From assembly GCA_016933335.1 (NCBI GenBank), contig JAFGBD010000078.1:1-64000 (forward strand): a stretch of 64,000 nucleotides of DNA. The letters are read 5' to 3'. How positions within the stretch are numbered: position 1 is the stretch's first letter; the number at the start of each line of letters is the position of its first letter. The notes under the pieces were generated by a model. The model worked only from the letters and a program-made list of their open reading frames with translations, was not told the DNA's origin and made no database searches. The position numbers were made by a program, and so were the translations under genes. Origin of the DNA: Bacteroidales bacterium (GTDB taxonomy: Bacteria > Bacteroidota > Bacteroidia > Bacteroidales > UBA10428). This document shows, one piece after another, positions 1-8,617 of this stretch.

Positions 1-760
1 ACGGGTTGCCATCATATTCAATCATGCCTTCATGTGTTGTTGTGTTATAGAGGATGCTAAAGTACTTGTCTTCTGTGATACTGTATATGTCGTAATATAC
101 ATTATAATCCGTATCGGTTGTAATACCATAATCAATATAATTACCCCTGGTCTCAGCTCCTTCTTTTGTATAAGTATATTTCACACTGCAGGTTTTTTCT
201 TCCCAGTTATATGTCCAGTCAATTCTCAGAAATTCAACCGGGGCAAGCGGATTTTCATAAAGTCTCCAGTAACCTTTAGTTCTCTGAATATTGCATTTGC
301 CATCGTACATCAGGAAATCGGAAAAACCACCCTGCTGGGATATATACATCTTCCATTCCACATCTGATTCAATGACTTCACCATAAAGCTCTGCGGTATA
401 AATGCTACCCAGGAAACCAACCTCATAGCTCCATTTCCATTTGTCATTTGAAACCCTGACAGGCTTATATTCAAAAGCCTTAACATATGAATAGGCCGGA
501 ACTGCAACAACAGTTCCAAGAATAATATTCCAGAAGGCAACAGCGGTTCTTGCTATCGCAATATTGACATATGTACCCGGTTCAGGTTCTGCAGTGGATT
601 TTTCCTGATCAGCAAATGGCGATAAATCAATTGAAAAAGCTGACTCAGGAGGCAGCTGTAATTCTTCTTCCTTGTCCTTTTCGCATCCGTTAAATGCGAT
701 GGCCAGCAGAAATATTGCAGCCAGCAATAATTTTCCATTATTAAAAATCGTTTTTTTCAT
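1..760 (-). CDS. Putative lipoprotein, 3' end outside the window
   Basis: This reading frame stays open from an ATG at 760 to the window edge, about 253 codons, so its C-terminus is missing. The protein begins MKKTIFNNGK, has a hydrophobic stretch and then AFNGC with Cys at residue 26, a plausible lipobox, followed by a charged KDKEEE run that often follows the anchor in Bacteroidota surface lipoproteins. The mature part is rich in aromatic residues and alternating polar/hydrophobic stretches, suggesting beta structure, but I recognise no family. It is divergent from the histidine kinase at 1087. The function is unknown; I am fairly sure it is a real gene because of the signal peptide and the length of the frame. 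Confidence 0.75.
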   Translation of the reverse strand, partial: MKKTIFNNGKLLLAAIFLLAIAFNGCEKDKEEELQLPPESAFSIDLSPFADQEKSTAEPEPGTYVNIAIARTAVAFWNIILGTVVAVPAYSYVKAFEYKPVRVSNDKWKWSYEVGFLGSIYTAELYGEVIESDVEWKMYISQQGGFSDFLMYDGKCNIQRTKGYWRLYENPLAPVEFLRIDWTYNWEEKTCSVKYTYTKEGAETRGNYIDYGITTDTDYNVYYDIYSITEDKYFSILYNTTTHEGMIEYDGNP

Positions 761-1086
761 GATTTATTTATTTGATAAGAATGTTGATTATTATATTTTT
801 TATACGATGAAAAGGTGTTTGGGATACACTGTCTATGAATAAATGTATATAATATTAAATAATTCAACACAAAATTGCTCAAAAATATTGCGTAATAATA
901 AGCAAAGCGCACTTAGTGCCGAGCTACTGTTTTTGAATCGGGTTCCAAACCACTCATATTTGAAGTTAACAAGTCAGCAACTTAATTGTTCTTATTATTG
1001 ACAGTATCATTCATTTTCAATTTTTAAAATAAGAAATTCTTATTCAGAATGTATTAACTTTAATGTACCTTCAATAACATCAGGTT
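761..1086. other. Divergent intergenic region
   Basis: AT-rich region between the leftward lipoprotein gene and the rightward histidine kinase gene. It must hold promoters for both, but I see no convincing -33/-7 pair. The only structure noticed is an 11-base palindrome, GCACTTAGTGC, at 909-919, which may be an operator or chance. Confidence 0.4.
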
Positions 1087-2217
1087 ATGGATACGAAATT
1101 TGCACCTGCAGAGAGAGCTTCTGAAGAAAGATTATTATCCGGGAAGAAATCCATTGAATCGATCAGGCAATTCAGCAATTTGCTTAACTCACTCCCGTTT
1201 GTTGCAGCCATATTGAATGAGTTTCGACAGATTATCTATTCCAACGAGGTGTTATTGGAGACACTTGGAAATATTACCATTGACGATATCCTTGGCAAAC
1301 GCCCCGGAGAAGTCCTATCCTGTATCCATGCCTTTAAAGAACCTGGCGGCTGTGGTACTGCCGAGCATTGCAGGGTTTGCGGTGCTATCAGAGCTGTAAT
1401 GGAGAGTCAGGAATACAATAAAAAGGTAATACATGAATGTCGGATAACCTCTCTGATAAATAATGAAGAAATATCGGCTGATTACCTTGTATCCGCTACG
1501 CCTTTCCACTGGAAAGACCATAAATATACCATCATAACCCTGAGCGATATCAGCCATGAAAAGCGCAGAAAGGCACTGGAAAAAGTATTTTTTCATGATA
1601 TTATCAATAAGGCAGGAAGTCTCTCAGGTTTAATTGATATGCTGAAGGATATTAAGGACAACAGAAAGATTAAAGACTATCTTAGACTGGCACGTATTCT
1701 CAGTGATGAACTGACCGAAGAGATACTTGCCCAAAGGTCATTGCTTGCTGCTGAGAGTGGTGAACTGGAACTGGAATTTAACCAGGTCAGATCCCGGAAT
1801 CTGATTCAGGATAATGTGGATCAAATCATGAATCACTATGTCGCAGTTAACAGGCAGATTGAAATTGATCCTGATGCAGTAAATATCGAGTTTAAAACAG
1901 ATCCGATCCTGCTGAACAGAATTCTTACCAATATGCTGAAAAACGCCCTGGAAGCTACTCCTGAAAAAGAAAAGATTTTAGTAGGATGTGATAGTCATGA
2001 CAGTAAAGTCGTTTTCTGGGTTCATAACAACAGGGTCATGCCTGAAGAAGTGAAATTACAGGTCTTTCAGCGCTCATTCTCAACGAAAGGTTCAAACAGG
2101 GGATTGGGTACATACAGTATCAAGCTTCTTGGTGAAAGATACCTGAAAGGCAAGGTCTGGTTTAAGTCTGAAGAGAACTTTGGCACACGCTTTTATCTCG
2201 GACTTCCTTTAACATGA
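1087..2217 (+). CDS. PAS-domain sensor histidine kinase with Cys-rich motif
   Basis: Predicted soluble histidine kinase of 376 residues with no membrane segment or signal peptide. A PAS-like sensor occupies about residues 25-155. Inside it is a cluster of Cys79, His81, Cys89, Cys95 and Cys98 in the pattern CIHAF...GGCG...CRVCGA, which could bind metal or a redox cofactor. The phosphoacceptor is probably His170 in the segment FFHDIINKAG. The ATPase domain follows, with an N box in LTNMLKNALEATPE near 275-290 and a G box in GLGTYSIKLLGERYL near 340-355. No response regulator gene is adjacent, so it looks like an orphan kinase with an unknown partner. The kinase assignment is firm; the sensed signal is not known. 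Confidence 0.88.
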   Translation: MDTKFAPAERASEERLLSGKKSIESIRQFSNLLNSLPFVAAILNEFRQIIYSNEVLLETLGNITIDDILGKRPGEVLSCIHAFKEPGGCGTAEHCRVCGAIRAVMESQEYNKKVIHECRITSLINNEEISADYLVSATPFHWKDHKYTIITLSDISHEKRRKALEKVFFHDIINKAGSLSGLIDMLKDIKDNRKIKDYLRLARILSDELTEEILAQRSLLAAESGELELEFNQVRSRNLIQDNVDQIMNHYVAVNRQIEIDPDAVNIEFKTDPILLNRILTNMLKNALEATPEKEKILVGCDSHDSKVVFWVHNNRVMPEEVKLQVFQRSFSTKGSNRGLGTYSIKLLGERYLKGKVWFKSEENFGTRFYLGLPLT

Positions 2218-2291
2218 GCTGATTCCGGGTTACAGCCTCGTCTGTTCAAAACGGATGAGTAATTAATTTTGTATTTTTGTAAAAAATCCCG

Positions 2292-2681
2292 ATGACAGAA
2301 GAAATAAAAGTCCGGCTGGACAAATGGTTATGGGCTGTGCGAATTTATAAAACAAGAAACCAGGCTTCAGAGGCATGCAGGAAAGGAAGAATCCTGGTAA
2401 ACGGAATGGAGGCAAAAGCATCAAGAGAAATCCGGGTTGATGACATAGTAATTGTTCGTAAACTTCCTGTAATTCACACATACAAAGTGCTGGCACTGAT
2501 TGAACATCGCCAGCCTGCTAAAATTATCAGAGATTTTATGGAAGATCTCACTTCAGTTGAGGAGCTGAATAAACATAAAGTTAATGAGAGTTTTTTTGTC
2601 AGACGCGACCGGGGTAAAGGAAGGCCAACCAAAAAAGAACGAAGGACACTGGACAATATGATAAATAATATTCATAAGTGA
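2292..2681 (+). CDS. S4-domain RNA-binding protein, Hsp15-like
   Basis: A 129-residue basic protein with an S4 RNA-binding domain at about residues 6-60 (RLDKWLWAVRIYKTRNQA, then GRILVNG). It matches the Hsp15/HslR family in size and order: the S4 domain comes first, followed by a lysine/arginine-rich tail (RRDRGKGRPTKKERR). Hsp15 proteins bind stalled 50S ribosomal subunits still carrying nascent-chain tRNA and help recycle them. A TAnnTTTG-like box, TATTTTTG, lies at 2272-2279, just upstream of the ATG. The stop overlaps the next start as TGATG, so translation of the two is probably coupled. Confidence 0.88.
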   Translation: MTEEIKVRLDKWLWAVRIYKTRNQASEACRKGRILVNGMEAKASREIRVDDIVIVRKLPVIHTYKVLALIEHRQPAKIIRDFMEDLTSVEELNKHKVNESFFVRRDRGKGRPTKKERRTLDNMINNIHK

Positions 2682-3223
2682 TGCTGATTGCACTGGAAAA
2701 AAGAAAATCCAATATAGCAGAATACGTGCTTTACATGTGGCAGGTTGAAGATCTGATAAGGGCATACCATTTCAATATGGATCTGATAGAAGAACATATC
2801 ATCTCACAGTTCAAACAACCTGAGAAAACCATACATGAAATAAAAAACTGGTATGCAAACACCATCGTTATGATGCATGAAGAAGGAATTCAACAGAAAG
2901 GACACCTTGGCATTGTCCGGGATGTGATCCTGCGGATGAATGATTTACACCTGAAACTAATACATCAGAATAATGACGGTCAGTACCTGAACTATTTCAA
3001 TCAGGCAAAAATCAATATCAATGATCTGAAAAGCAAATTGCCCAACGCAAATACAAATGATGTTGAAACCTGTCTTGACGGACTGTATGGACTGCTATTA
3101 ATGCGTTTAAAAGGGAGAGAAATCAGCAAGGAAACAGAAACTGCCATGCAAACCTTCAGTAAATTTCTCGCAATGCTGTCTTTCAGGTTTAAACAACTGG
3201 AAGAGGGAGAATTGAAGTTGTAA
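2681..3223 (+). CDS. DUF4924 family protein
   Basis: A protein of about 180 residues resembling the Bacteroidota family DUF4924, recognised from the start region LEKRKSNIAEYVLYMWQVEDLIRA and an all-helical composition. There is no signal peptide, so it is cytoplasmic. I chose the ATG at 2681 over a GTG three bases upstream because ATG overlaps the upstream stop in the classic TGATG arrangement. The coupling to an Hsp15-like gene suggests a role near ribosome or RNA quality control, but that is inference from position only. The molecular function is unknown. Confidence 0.82.
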   Translation: MLIALEKRKSNIAEYVLYMWQVEDLIRAYHFNMDLIEEHIISQFKQPEKTIHEIKNWYANTIVMMHEEGIQQKGHLGIVRDVILRMNDLHLKLIHQNNDGQYLNYFNQAKININDLKSKLPNANTNDVETCLDGLYGLLLMRLKGREISKETETAMQTFSKFLAMLSFRFKQLEEGELKL

Positions 3224-3616
3224 TTCAAAAGCCACTTCCTGAGATTTTCCCGTCATTCTCATGTTTATATATATTCTATAATAAGGCTTATTTTATAGTC
3301 TTAAATTCTTTGAATAATAATTTATGTCGATATTATCAATTATAATAAGAGTTAAATCATTTATAAATCCAACTGTATAACTGCAATAGTGAATTATCAT
3401 TTATCTTCTACACATACCAGAAAAAAATTGGTCGCCCAGGTTTTACAATAATTTACCAATAAAGAAAAGCTGCAAGGTTATATGCTATATGTGCTACAAA
3501 TATTTAAATTTGTTTCTAAGTAAAAGGAGAAGGAGTATTGAATCTTATTAATATCATACTTCACAACTACCTTTATCAAATACAAATATCATAATGAATA
3601 ATAAAATCAATCCTGA
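3224..3616. other. AT-rich gap before the glycosyltransferase
   Basis: About 390 bases, clearly richer in A and T than the flanking housekeeping genes. It contains only a minute open frame (ATG at 3594, eight codons) ending at the glycosyltransferase GTG. No RNA gene, terminator or repeat was recognised. The base composition continues into the next gene. Confidence 0.45.
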
Positions 3617-4618
3617 GTGAATCAGATTATCAGAGATACAATAGATTCTTATCCAGGTGCTTGCAATTACTTAATGCAGACACATAATTTCAATGACTTC
3701 TGCCTGATAAAAAAAAGTAATACTTCATTTGCCTCAAAGAAAAAAATTGTATTTAATCTGTTTATTGTTTTCTTTAAATTGCTGTTTAACCGAAAAAAAC
3801 TACATAAATCAAATATTATTTTTTCCATTGGATATGCGACTTTAATAATTGCATTCTTCAATAAGATACACTTTATTCAATGCAATAGAATTTATTGGTG
3901 GGGATTTTTCCCGCATAACAAGAAATACTTACCAGTATTTAGAATCCTGATTAAATTTCTTACTACAGATAGACTCCACCTGATTGTCTTTTCGAAATTT
4001 GAAAAAAAACAATATCCTGAATTAATCGGAATAAAAAATGACAATATACATTATATTCCATATGGAGAATTCAATCATTCACCTGAATCAGTTATTGTAC
4101 CTTCAAGGATAAAAGACTATTATTTTTCAGGTGGTTATAGTAACAGGGACTATGTTAAACTTATTGACGTATTCAGGAGAATTAATAAAAAGCTGATTAT
4201 TATCTGTTCGAAAAATAATAAAGAAATTCTTAGCATTGATACTCCTGCAAATATTGAGATATTTCAGGATCTGTCTTCAGGACTTTTTGAAAAATATCTC
4301 AGAGAATCCAAAGTAGTTATAATACCTTTTAAATATAACAGCGGGGCATCCGGCCAAAGCGTCATGCTGAGATGCATGCGAAATAAAAAAACGGTAATTG
4401 TTACACGTACTGATGTAATTAAAGATTATGTTGATGATGGAATATCAGGAATAATAATTGATGACCTGCAGGAAGAACTGCAATCCAAAATTGACTACCT
4501 GGAGAAGGATGAGAGTGCCCGCTCCGAACTGGGAGAAAATTTGTATAAAAAATACGTTGAAGAATTCTCCTATGAAGCCATTATACCCTATCTTTCAAAG
4601 ATTATTAACAGCAAATAA
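3617..4618 (+). CDS. Glycosyltransferase-like protein, possibly 5'-truncated
   Basis: A 333-residue protein whose second half looks like a GT4/GT-B type glycosyltransferase: YYFSGGYSNRDY near residue 170, then strands such as KLIIICSKNN and VVIIPFKYNSGASGQSVMLRCMRNKKTVIVT, and a C-terminal helix. The usual N-terminal opening strand and glycine loop are absent. The only starts are GTG at 3617, directly after an in-frame TGA, or ATG at 3674, so the 5' end may be lost or frameshifted. The gene is much more AT-rich than its neighbours and stands alone without other polysaccharide genes, which suggests transfer or a remnant of a surface-glycan cluster. The donor and acceptor are unknown. Confidence 0.6.
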   Translation: MNQIIRDTIDSYPGACNYLMQTHNFNDFCLIKKSNTSFASKKKIVFNLFIVFFKLLFNRKKLHKSNIIFSIGYATLIIAFFNKIHFIQCNRIYWWGFFPHNKKYLPVFRILIKFLTTDRLHLIVFSKFEKKQYPELIGIKNDNIHYIPYGEFNHSPESVIVPSRIKDYYFSGGYSNRDYVKLIDVFRRINKKLIIICSKNNKEILSIDTPANIEIFQDLSSGLFEKYLRESKVVIIPFKYNSGASGQSVMLRCMRNKKTVIVTRTDVIKDYVDDGISGIIIDDLQEELQSKIDYLEKDESARSELGENLYKKYVEEFSYEAIIPYLSKIINSK

Positions 4619-4784
4619 TAAGTTTTGAAGCAAAAAATTATATGTTCAAGTTAAGAGAATAATAAAAACTTGCTTTTACATGTAAAATATTAATTGTCTG
4701 TACGTCTCATAAAACCGACCCAAAACACTGGCCTTCGCCAAAAATAAATAATCGTTACAGGTAACAATTTTGAATGAAACATCC

Positions 4785-4835
4785 ATGAAAAAATTGATTT
4801 TATCATTTTTTTTTATATTTGGTATTACAAATTAA
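4785..4835 (+). pseudogene. Possible orphan signal-peptide remnant
   Basis: A 16-codon frame starting ATG at 4785 reads like the start of a secretion signal, MKKLILSFFFIFGITN, and then meets a TAA. No continuation is seen in the other frames before the DUF819 gene. It may be the 5' end of a lost exported-protein gene, or chance in AT-rich DNA. No other feature is seen between 4619 and 4911. Confidence 0.2.
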
Positions 4836-4911
4836 CGCGGTTTGAGAATTTTTCTGATTGCATATTGCTGGAATCTAAATATTTATCTCCTCTTAACCTA
4901 ATCTTTGAATC

Positions 4912-6066
4912 ATGGACCATAAGCACATTCTTCTGATTCTTGTCTTTATCATTGCACCCATTATCATCATCTATCTTGAAAGCAAGTTTTCCGTAGTAAA
5001 GAAAATCGGTGCCGTTCTCATCTGTTATGGTATCGGATTGATTATCGGAAATATAGGGATTCTTCCGGAAGGTGCGGATAAATACCAGAATATTCTTTCC
5101 ACAATAACGGTGCCTCTTGCCCTTCCGCTTATTTTATTCTCAATGGATGTAAGAAGGTGGTTCAAACTGGCAGGATCAGCCATTTCTTCGTTGATCATTG
5201 GTATTATCTCGGTAGTGGTTATGCTGCTGATAGGTTACTGGATTTATAAGGATAAAATTGATGATTCATGGCAGGTCGCAGGTCTTCTTACAGGCATATA
5301 TACCGGAGGAACACCAAATATGGCAGCCATTAAAACAGCACTCAATGTGGATAATGAACTGTACATCATGACCCATACCTATGAGGTGGCATTGGGGGCG
5401 ATCTATCTGTTGTTTATCCTGTCCATCGGGCAAAGGGTATTCCTGTTATTTCTTCCGCCGTTTAAATCACCGGAAATAAATGACCCGAATGTTAAGAGCC
5501 TTGATCTGGAAGGTGAATTTGAATCGTATGAAGGTTTCTTCCGTAAGAAAACATTTCTTCCGTTGCTTACAGCCTTTGGATTATCTGTCGCCATACTGGG
5601 AGTCAGTTACATACTGGGTACACTGGTGCCAAAAGATTACTCCACTGCAGCAACCATATTATTGATTACTACTTTTGGTATAGTATGTTCTTTTATTCCC
5701 AAAATCAATACTATTAAGAAAACCTTCCAGCTGGGTATGTATATTATCCTGATATTTTGTATTGTCGTTTCATCTATGGCCGATATTAAGCAGCTGGCCA
5801 ACATCTCGTTTTCACTGTTTTATTATGTTGGCCTGGCTATGTTTGGCTCTCACTTTTTACATGTTCTCATTGCCAAATTCTTTAAAATCGACGCAGATAC
5901 TGTTATCGTGTCAGGAGTTGCCCTGGTATGCTCACCTCCTTTTGTCCCGGTGGTAGCCGGTGCTTTAAAAAACAGGGAAATCATACTTACCGGACTTGTT
6001 GTAGGGATAGTGGGATATGCCATTGGTAACTACCTGGGCGTATTCATTGCATATGCCCTGAGATAA
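4912..6066 (+). CDS. DUF819 family integral membrane protein
   Basis: A 384-residue polytopic membrane protein with roughly ten hydrophobic segments. It fits the DUF819 (YjcL-like) family, notably GLLTGIYTGGTPNMAAIKTALNV near residues 123-144 and YEVALGAIYLLFI just after. The repeated GG/PN turns between helices resemble broken-helix transporters, so a transport role at the inner membrane is plausible, but no substrate is established for the family. A soluble loop rich in Glu and Asp separates the two membrane halves at about residues 187-215. It stands alone, converging on the DUF3078 gene. Confidence 0.85.
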   Translation: MDHKHILLILVFIIAPIIIIYLESKFSVVKKIGAVLICYGIGLIIGNIGILPEGADKYQNILSTITVPLALPLILFSMDVRRWFKLAGSAISSLIIGIISVVVMLLIGYWIYKDKIDDSWQVAGLLTGIYTGGTPNMAAIKTALNVDNELYIMTHTYEVALGAIYLLFILSIGQRVFLLFLPPFKSPEINDPNVKSLDLEGEFESYEGFFRKKTFLPLLTAFGLSVAILGVSYILGTLVPKDYSTAATILLITTFGIVCSFIPKINTIKKTFQLGMYIILIFCIVVSSMADIKQLANISFSLFYYVGLAMFGSHFLHVLIAKFFKIDADTVIVSGVALVCSPPFVPVVAGALKNREIILTGLVVGIVGYAIGNYLGVFIAYALR

Positions 6067-6365
6067 TGACAATCATTCCAACCGGTTATCTGTTTGAGCC
6101 ATTGTAATATATTCAGATATGACAAAAACCCGAACAATGATTGTATTCAGGTAACAAATCAATGTATCTCACACAATTTTATTCATTCATAACATGATTT
6201 ATGTCATTGACCAAAAAATGCTGGCATTATAGCGAATCGTGATGTATCTTGCACATATATTGCGTTATTTCATTATCTTACGCGTTAGTGCAAGACTCTG
6301 AAAGAACACACTGGAAAAGCGCCCATCTGGGTGCTTTTCGTTCTTTATATATTCCGTAGAATAAA
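6067..6365. other. Convergent intergenic region
   Basis: Just under 300 bases between two convergent genes. It holds the strong hairpin listed at 6315-6338 and a weak inverted pair, TTGCAC at 6249-6254 and GTGCAA at 6288-6293. The hairpin is next to the stop of the leftward gene and some 250 bases past the stop of the rightward one. Nothing else was recognised. Confidence 0.5.
6315..6338. terminator. Hairpin terminator between convergent genes
   Basis: AAAAGCGCCC, loop ATCT, then GGGTGCTTTT forms a ten-pair stem with one G-T wobble. The outer arms AGAAC and GTTCT can pair further. The flanking A and T runs allow it to stop transcription in both directions, as expected between the convergent DUF819 and DUF3078 genes. 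Confidence 0.7.
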
Positions 6366-7226
6366 TTAAAAGTTACAGGTAAGTCCTATACCAATGATTT
6401 CTTTGAATTGTACTTCATCAACCTGGTCTTTGTCATATACTAACTGGGTAACCAGGTTCGCTGATATGTACTGGTTAACCTTCATATTGACCAGTACTTC
6501 CCAGTCGATATCAATCTGCGGGTCCTCCAGATAATTGTAAAACATGCCAAATTTTGAGTTGAGCGTGACGTTCTTTATGATCTCCTTAACCAGGATGGAT
6601 TTAAGTAATGCCCCCAGCTCAAATCTGGATTTATTGCCCGGTTCCACTCCAAAACGCCCTTCATCTGAAAATGTATCGTCCAGAACAAAGGTAATTTTGC
6701 CGGTTACAGGGGATATGAACAGTGAAAATACATCACCCTCTTTATAGTCCATACCCAGTGAAGCTAAAATATATCCCGGTGCCATTAGCTTTGAGATGAC
6801 CGAATCACGGTTTGACTCATGTTTACCGTCTGTCATTTGTGTTTTGAAATTCAGCATGGCGCTGTAAAACCATTTTTCAAATGCCTGATAACCATATTTT
6901 GACAGTATCTCAAAATTATCGTCTGTTTTCCGGGTATCATCATCTGCCAGTCTTGTCAGGCCATACTTGACATCCAGGATATTATCCCATGAAGATTTGT
7001 TCTTTGCATATTTAGCGGTATAATTGAACAATCCCAGGCCTGCAATGGAGCTTTGTCCGCCTGCCTGCCAGTTTTTTGAAAAAGAAGTTTGTGAAAAATT
7101 CAGACTTGCCATTCCTGTATAGTTCCAGAACTTTAATGTGTCGGATTGAAGGGTGTCCTGTTGTCCGAAAATCTCAGGCCATGTAACTGCCAGTAAAATC
7201 AGAATAACAGAGGATAAACGTTTCAT
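6366..7226 (-). CDS. DUF3078 outer-membrane protein
   Basis: A 286-residue exported protein of the Bacteroidota-specific DUF3078 family. A cleavable signal peptide (MKRLSSVILILLAVTWPEIFGQ) is followed by family signatures FWNYTGMASLNFSQTSFSKNWQAGG and NILDVKYGLTRL. The rest consists of alternating-residue strands and ends in the aromatic residue Phe, as many outer-membrane barrels do. The role is unknown. It reads away from the flavin reductase-like gene with its own upstream gap, so it is probably a single-gene unit. Confidence 0.85.
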   Translation of the reverse strand: MKRLSSVILILLAVTWPEIFGQQDTLQSDTLKFWNYTGMASLNFSQTSFSKNWQAGGQSSIAGLGLFNYTAKYAKNKSSWDNILDVKYGLTRLADDDTRKTDDNFEILSKYGYQAFEKWFYSAMLNFKTQMTDGKHESNRDSVISKLMAPGYILASLGMDYKEGDVFSLFISPVTGKITFVLDDTFSDEGRFGVEPGNKSRFELGALLKSILVKEIIKNVTLNSKFGMFYNYLEDPQIDIDWEVLVNMKVNQYISANLVTQLVYDKDQVDEVQFKEIIGIGLTCNF

Positions 7227-7506
7227 ATATTTTTGTTTAGGTTAGATAAGATGAATAATTCATACTTTATACTTTCCAAACCAGCGAATGCCGTTTATTT
7301 GCAACGAACAATAATAACCTGTTCAGCAGTATCCCTGGTATGATTTTTAAAATTAAAAAATTTTTCTAAATCCCTCCCCCGGTTCCTTTAAATTTTGAAT
7401 GATTGCGGCAGGTTTTTCCAAAACCCCGGAGTCACTGATTAAAAGAACAGATTCCCCCGGATCTGATTGGAAATTCTTTGATTACAGGTTATTCCGCTTC
7501 AACGAA

Positions 7507-8034
7507 TCACGATTTAAGATAACAATTTACTATTTCTCCGATATAGAAACGGTGAAAATCTTTTGACAGGTAGTTTTTCCGGGCTATTTCGGAAATGATG
7601 AAGTGACGTTCTTCAAGATAATCGGCATATAGAATCTTACATTCCATCACCATTCTTGCCTGCTCATAACCTATATTTTCATATTCCGTGATCACGGGAA
7701 CCAACCCGGTTTCCCTGATCTTGTCAATATCCCTGCCCGATCTGGTTCCGCAAATATTCAATATTTTCCTGTAAGAACTTTCAAAAAAGCTCAGTGTATA
7801 ATAGTCTGACTTCTCTGCAAACTGAAAAGTATACCTGTTAGGACGGATAAAACAGATGGCAACCGGCATGTTCCACAAAATACCCGTTGTCCCCCAGCTT
7901 GCAGTCATCATGTTGAAATCTCCCGGTCTCCCGGCTGTGACCAGCATCCATTCATCATCCAGTATTTTAAAAAAATTGTCATTTAAACGTTTGACATTGG
8001 TTCTATGAAACATTATGTCAATGGATTTCATCAT
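7507..8034 (-). CDS. Flavin reductase-like domain protein
   Basis: A 175-residue protein with a flavin reductase-like FMN-binding split barrel. The segments VTAGRPGDFNMMTASWGTTGILW and PVAICFIRPNRYTFQFAEKSDYYTLSFF at about residues 32-105 are typical of the family. Such proteins bind FMN and often act in flavin reduction or as small NAD(P)H-dependent oxidoreductases; the electron acceptor is unknown here. There is no export signal. The frame starts with two adjacent ATG codons at 8034 and 8031, either of which could be used. No partner oxygenase gene lies nearby. Confidence 0.85.
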   Translation of the reverse strand: MMKSIDIMFHRTNVKRLNDNFFKILDDEWMLVTAGRPGDFNMMTASWGTTGILWNMPVAICFIRPNRYTFQFAEKSDYYTLSFFESSYRKILNICGTRSGRDIDKIRETGLVPVITEYENIGYEQARMVMECKILYADYLEERHFIISEIARKNYLSKDFHRFYIGEIVNCYLKS

Positions 8035-8196
8035 TTTATGGTTTAATAGATGTTATATGCCAATGATATCATAAATCCCGGATGATGCAAATATTGAAAA
8101 TTTATTCATTCAAAACTGCATTTTTTCGAAAAACAAATTTTGGTTTCATTAATACCTGTTTTTAAGCCATAACAAGGACTGGTTTTTTTCCGGCTG

Positions 8197-8436
8197 ATGT
8201 TTGATTTGTATGAAGTACATGCCCGGAAACTCAGAAAAGAACTTTCAGAGACCAGGTTCGGAATTGATCCGAATCCTTTGTTTCAGAGTAAATACAACAA
8301 TGCAATGAACGCGTTAACGAATGAATTTAACGAATTCAGAAAACAAACAAAAATGGGAACAGATAAGATGGCATTATATGGCTGGAAAAGCAGGATCGCA
8401 AAAGAACCGGATGACTTGAAAGATTACGCGGAGTAA
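8197..8436 (+). CDS. Small hypothetical protein
   Basis: A 79-residue open frame, mostly predicted helix, with many charged residues and no signal peptide or membrane segment (MFDLYEVHARKLRKEL...). I do not recognise a family. It stands between two leftward genes and transcribes rightward alone. There is no strong ribosome-binding site. The composition looks protein-like rather than random, which is the main reason for keeping it. Confidence 0.45.
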   Translation: MFDLYEVHARKLRKELSETRFGIDPNPLFQSKYNNAMNALTNEFNEFRKQTKMGTDKMALYGWKSRIAKEPDDLKDYAE

Positions 8437-8617
8437 CCGGTAAAAAGAATTCGTTTCGCTGAGTTATTTGCTTCCTGATTTGAAAGTCGGGCCAGGTTCT
8501 GCGGATTCATACGGCCAATAACCAATATAAAAAATAAACATAGGAGATACCGGTGTATATGACTAAAAACAAAACATTCACATTACAATTGCTTCCGGAT
8601 AATATATATTGAGGACA

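Noticed and set aside
32-367. Rightward 111-codon frame at the left edge
   Set aside because: It is antisense to the lipoprotein gene, which has a signal peptide and an open frame to the window edge; the rightward product is not protein-like.
909-919. Palindrome GCACTTAGTGC as an operator
   Set aside because: Single copy, no nearby promoter boxes, no regulator encoded next to it.
2227-2233. Third copy of the GGGTTAC element upstream of the Hsp15-like gene
   Set aside because: No T-run follows and there is no GTAGTA-like part at the right distance.
6249-6293. Inverted pair TTGCAC/GTGCAA
   Set aside because: Six-base arms 33 bases apart in AT-rich DNA are expected by chance and nothing else supports an RNA gene.
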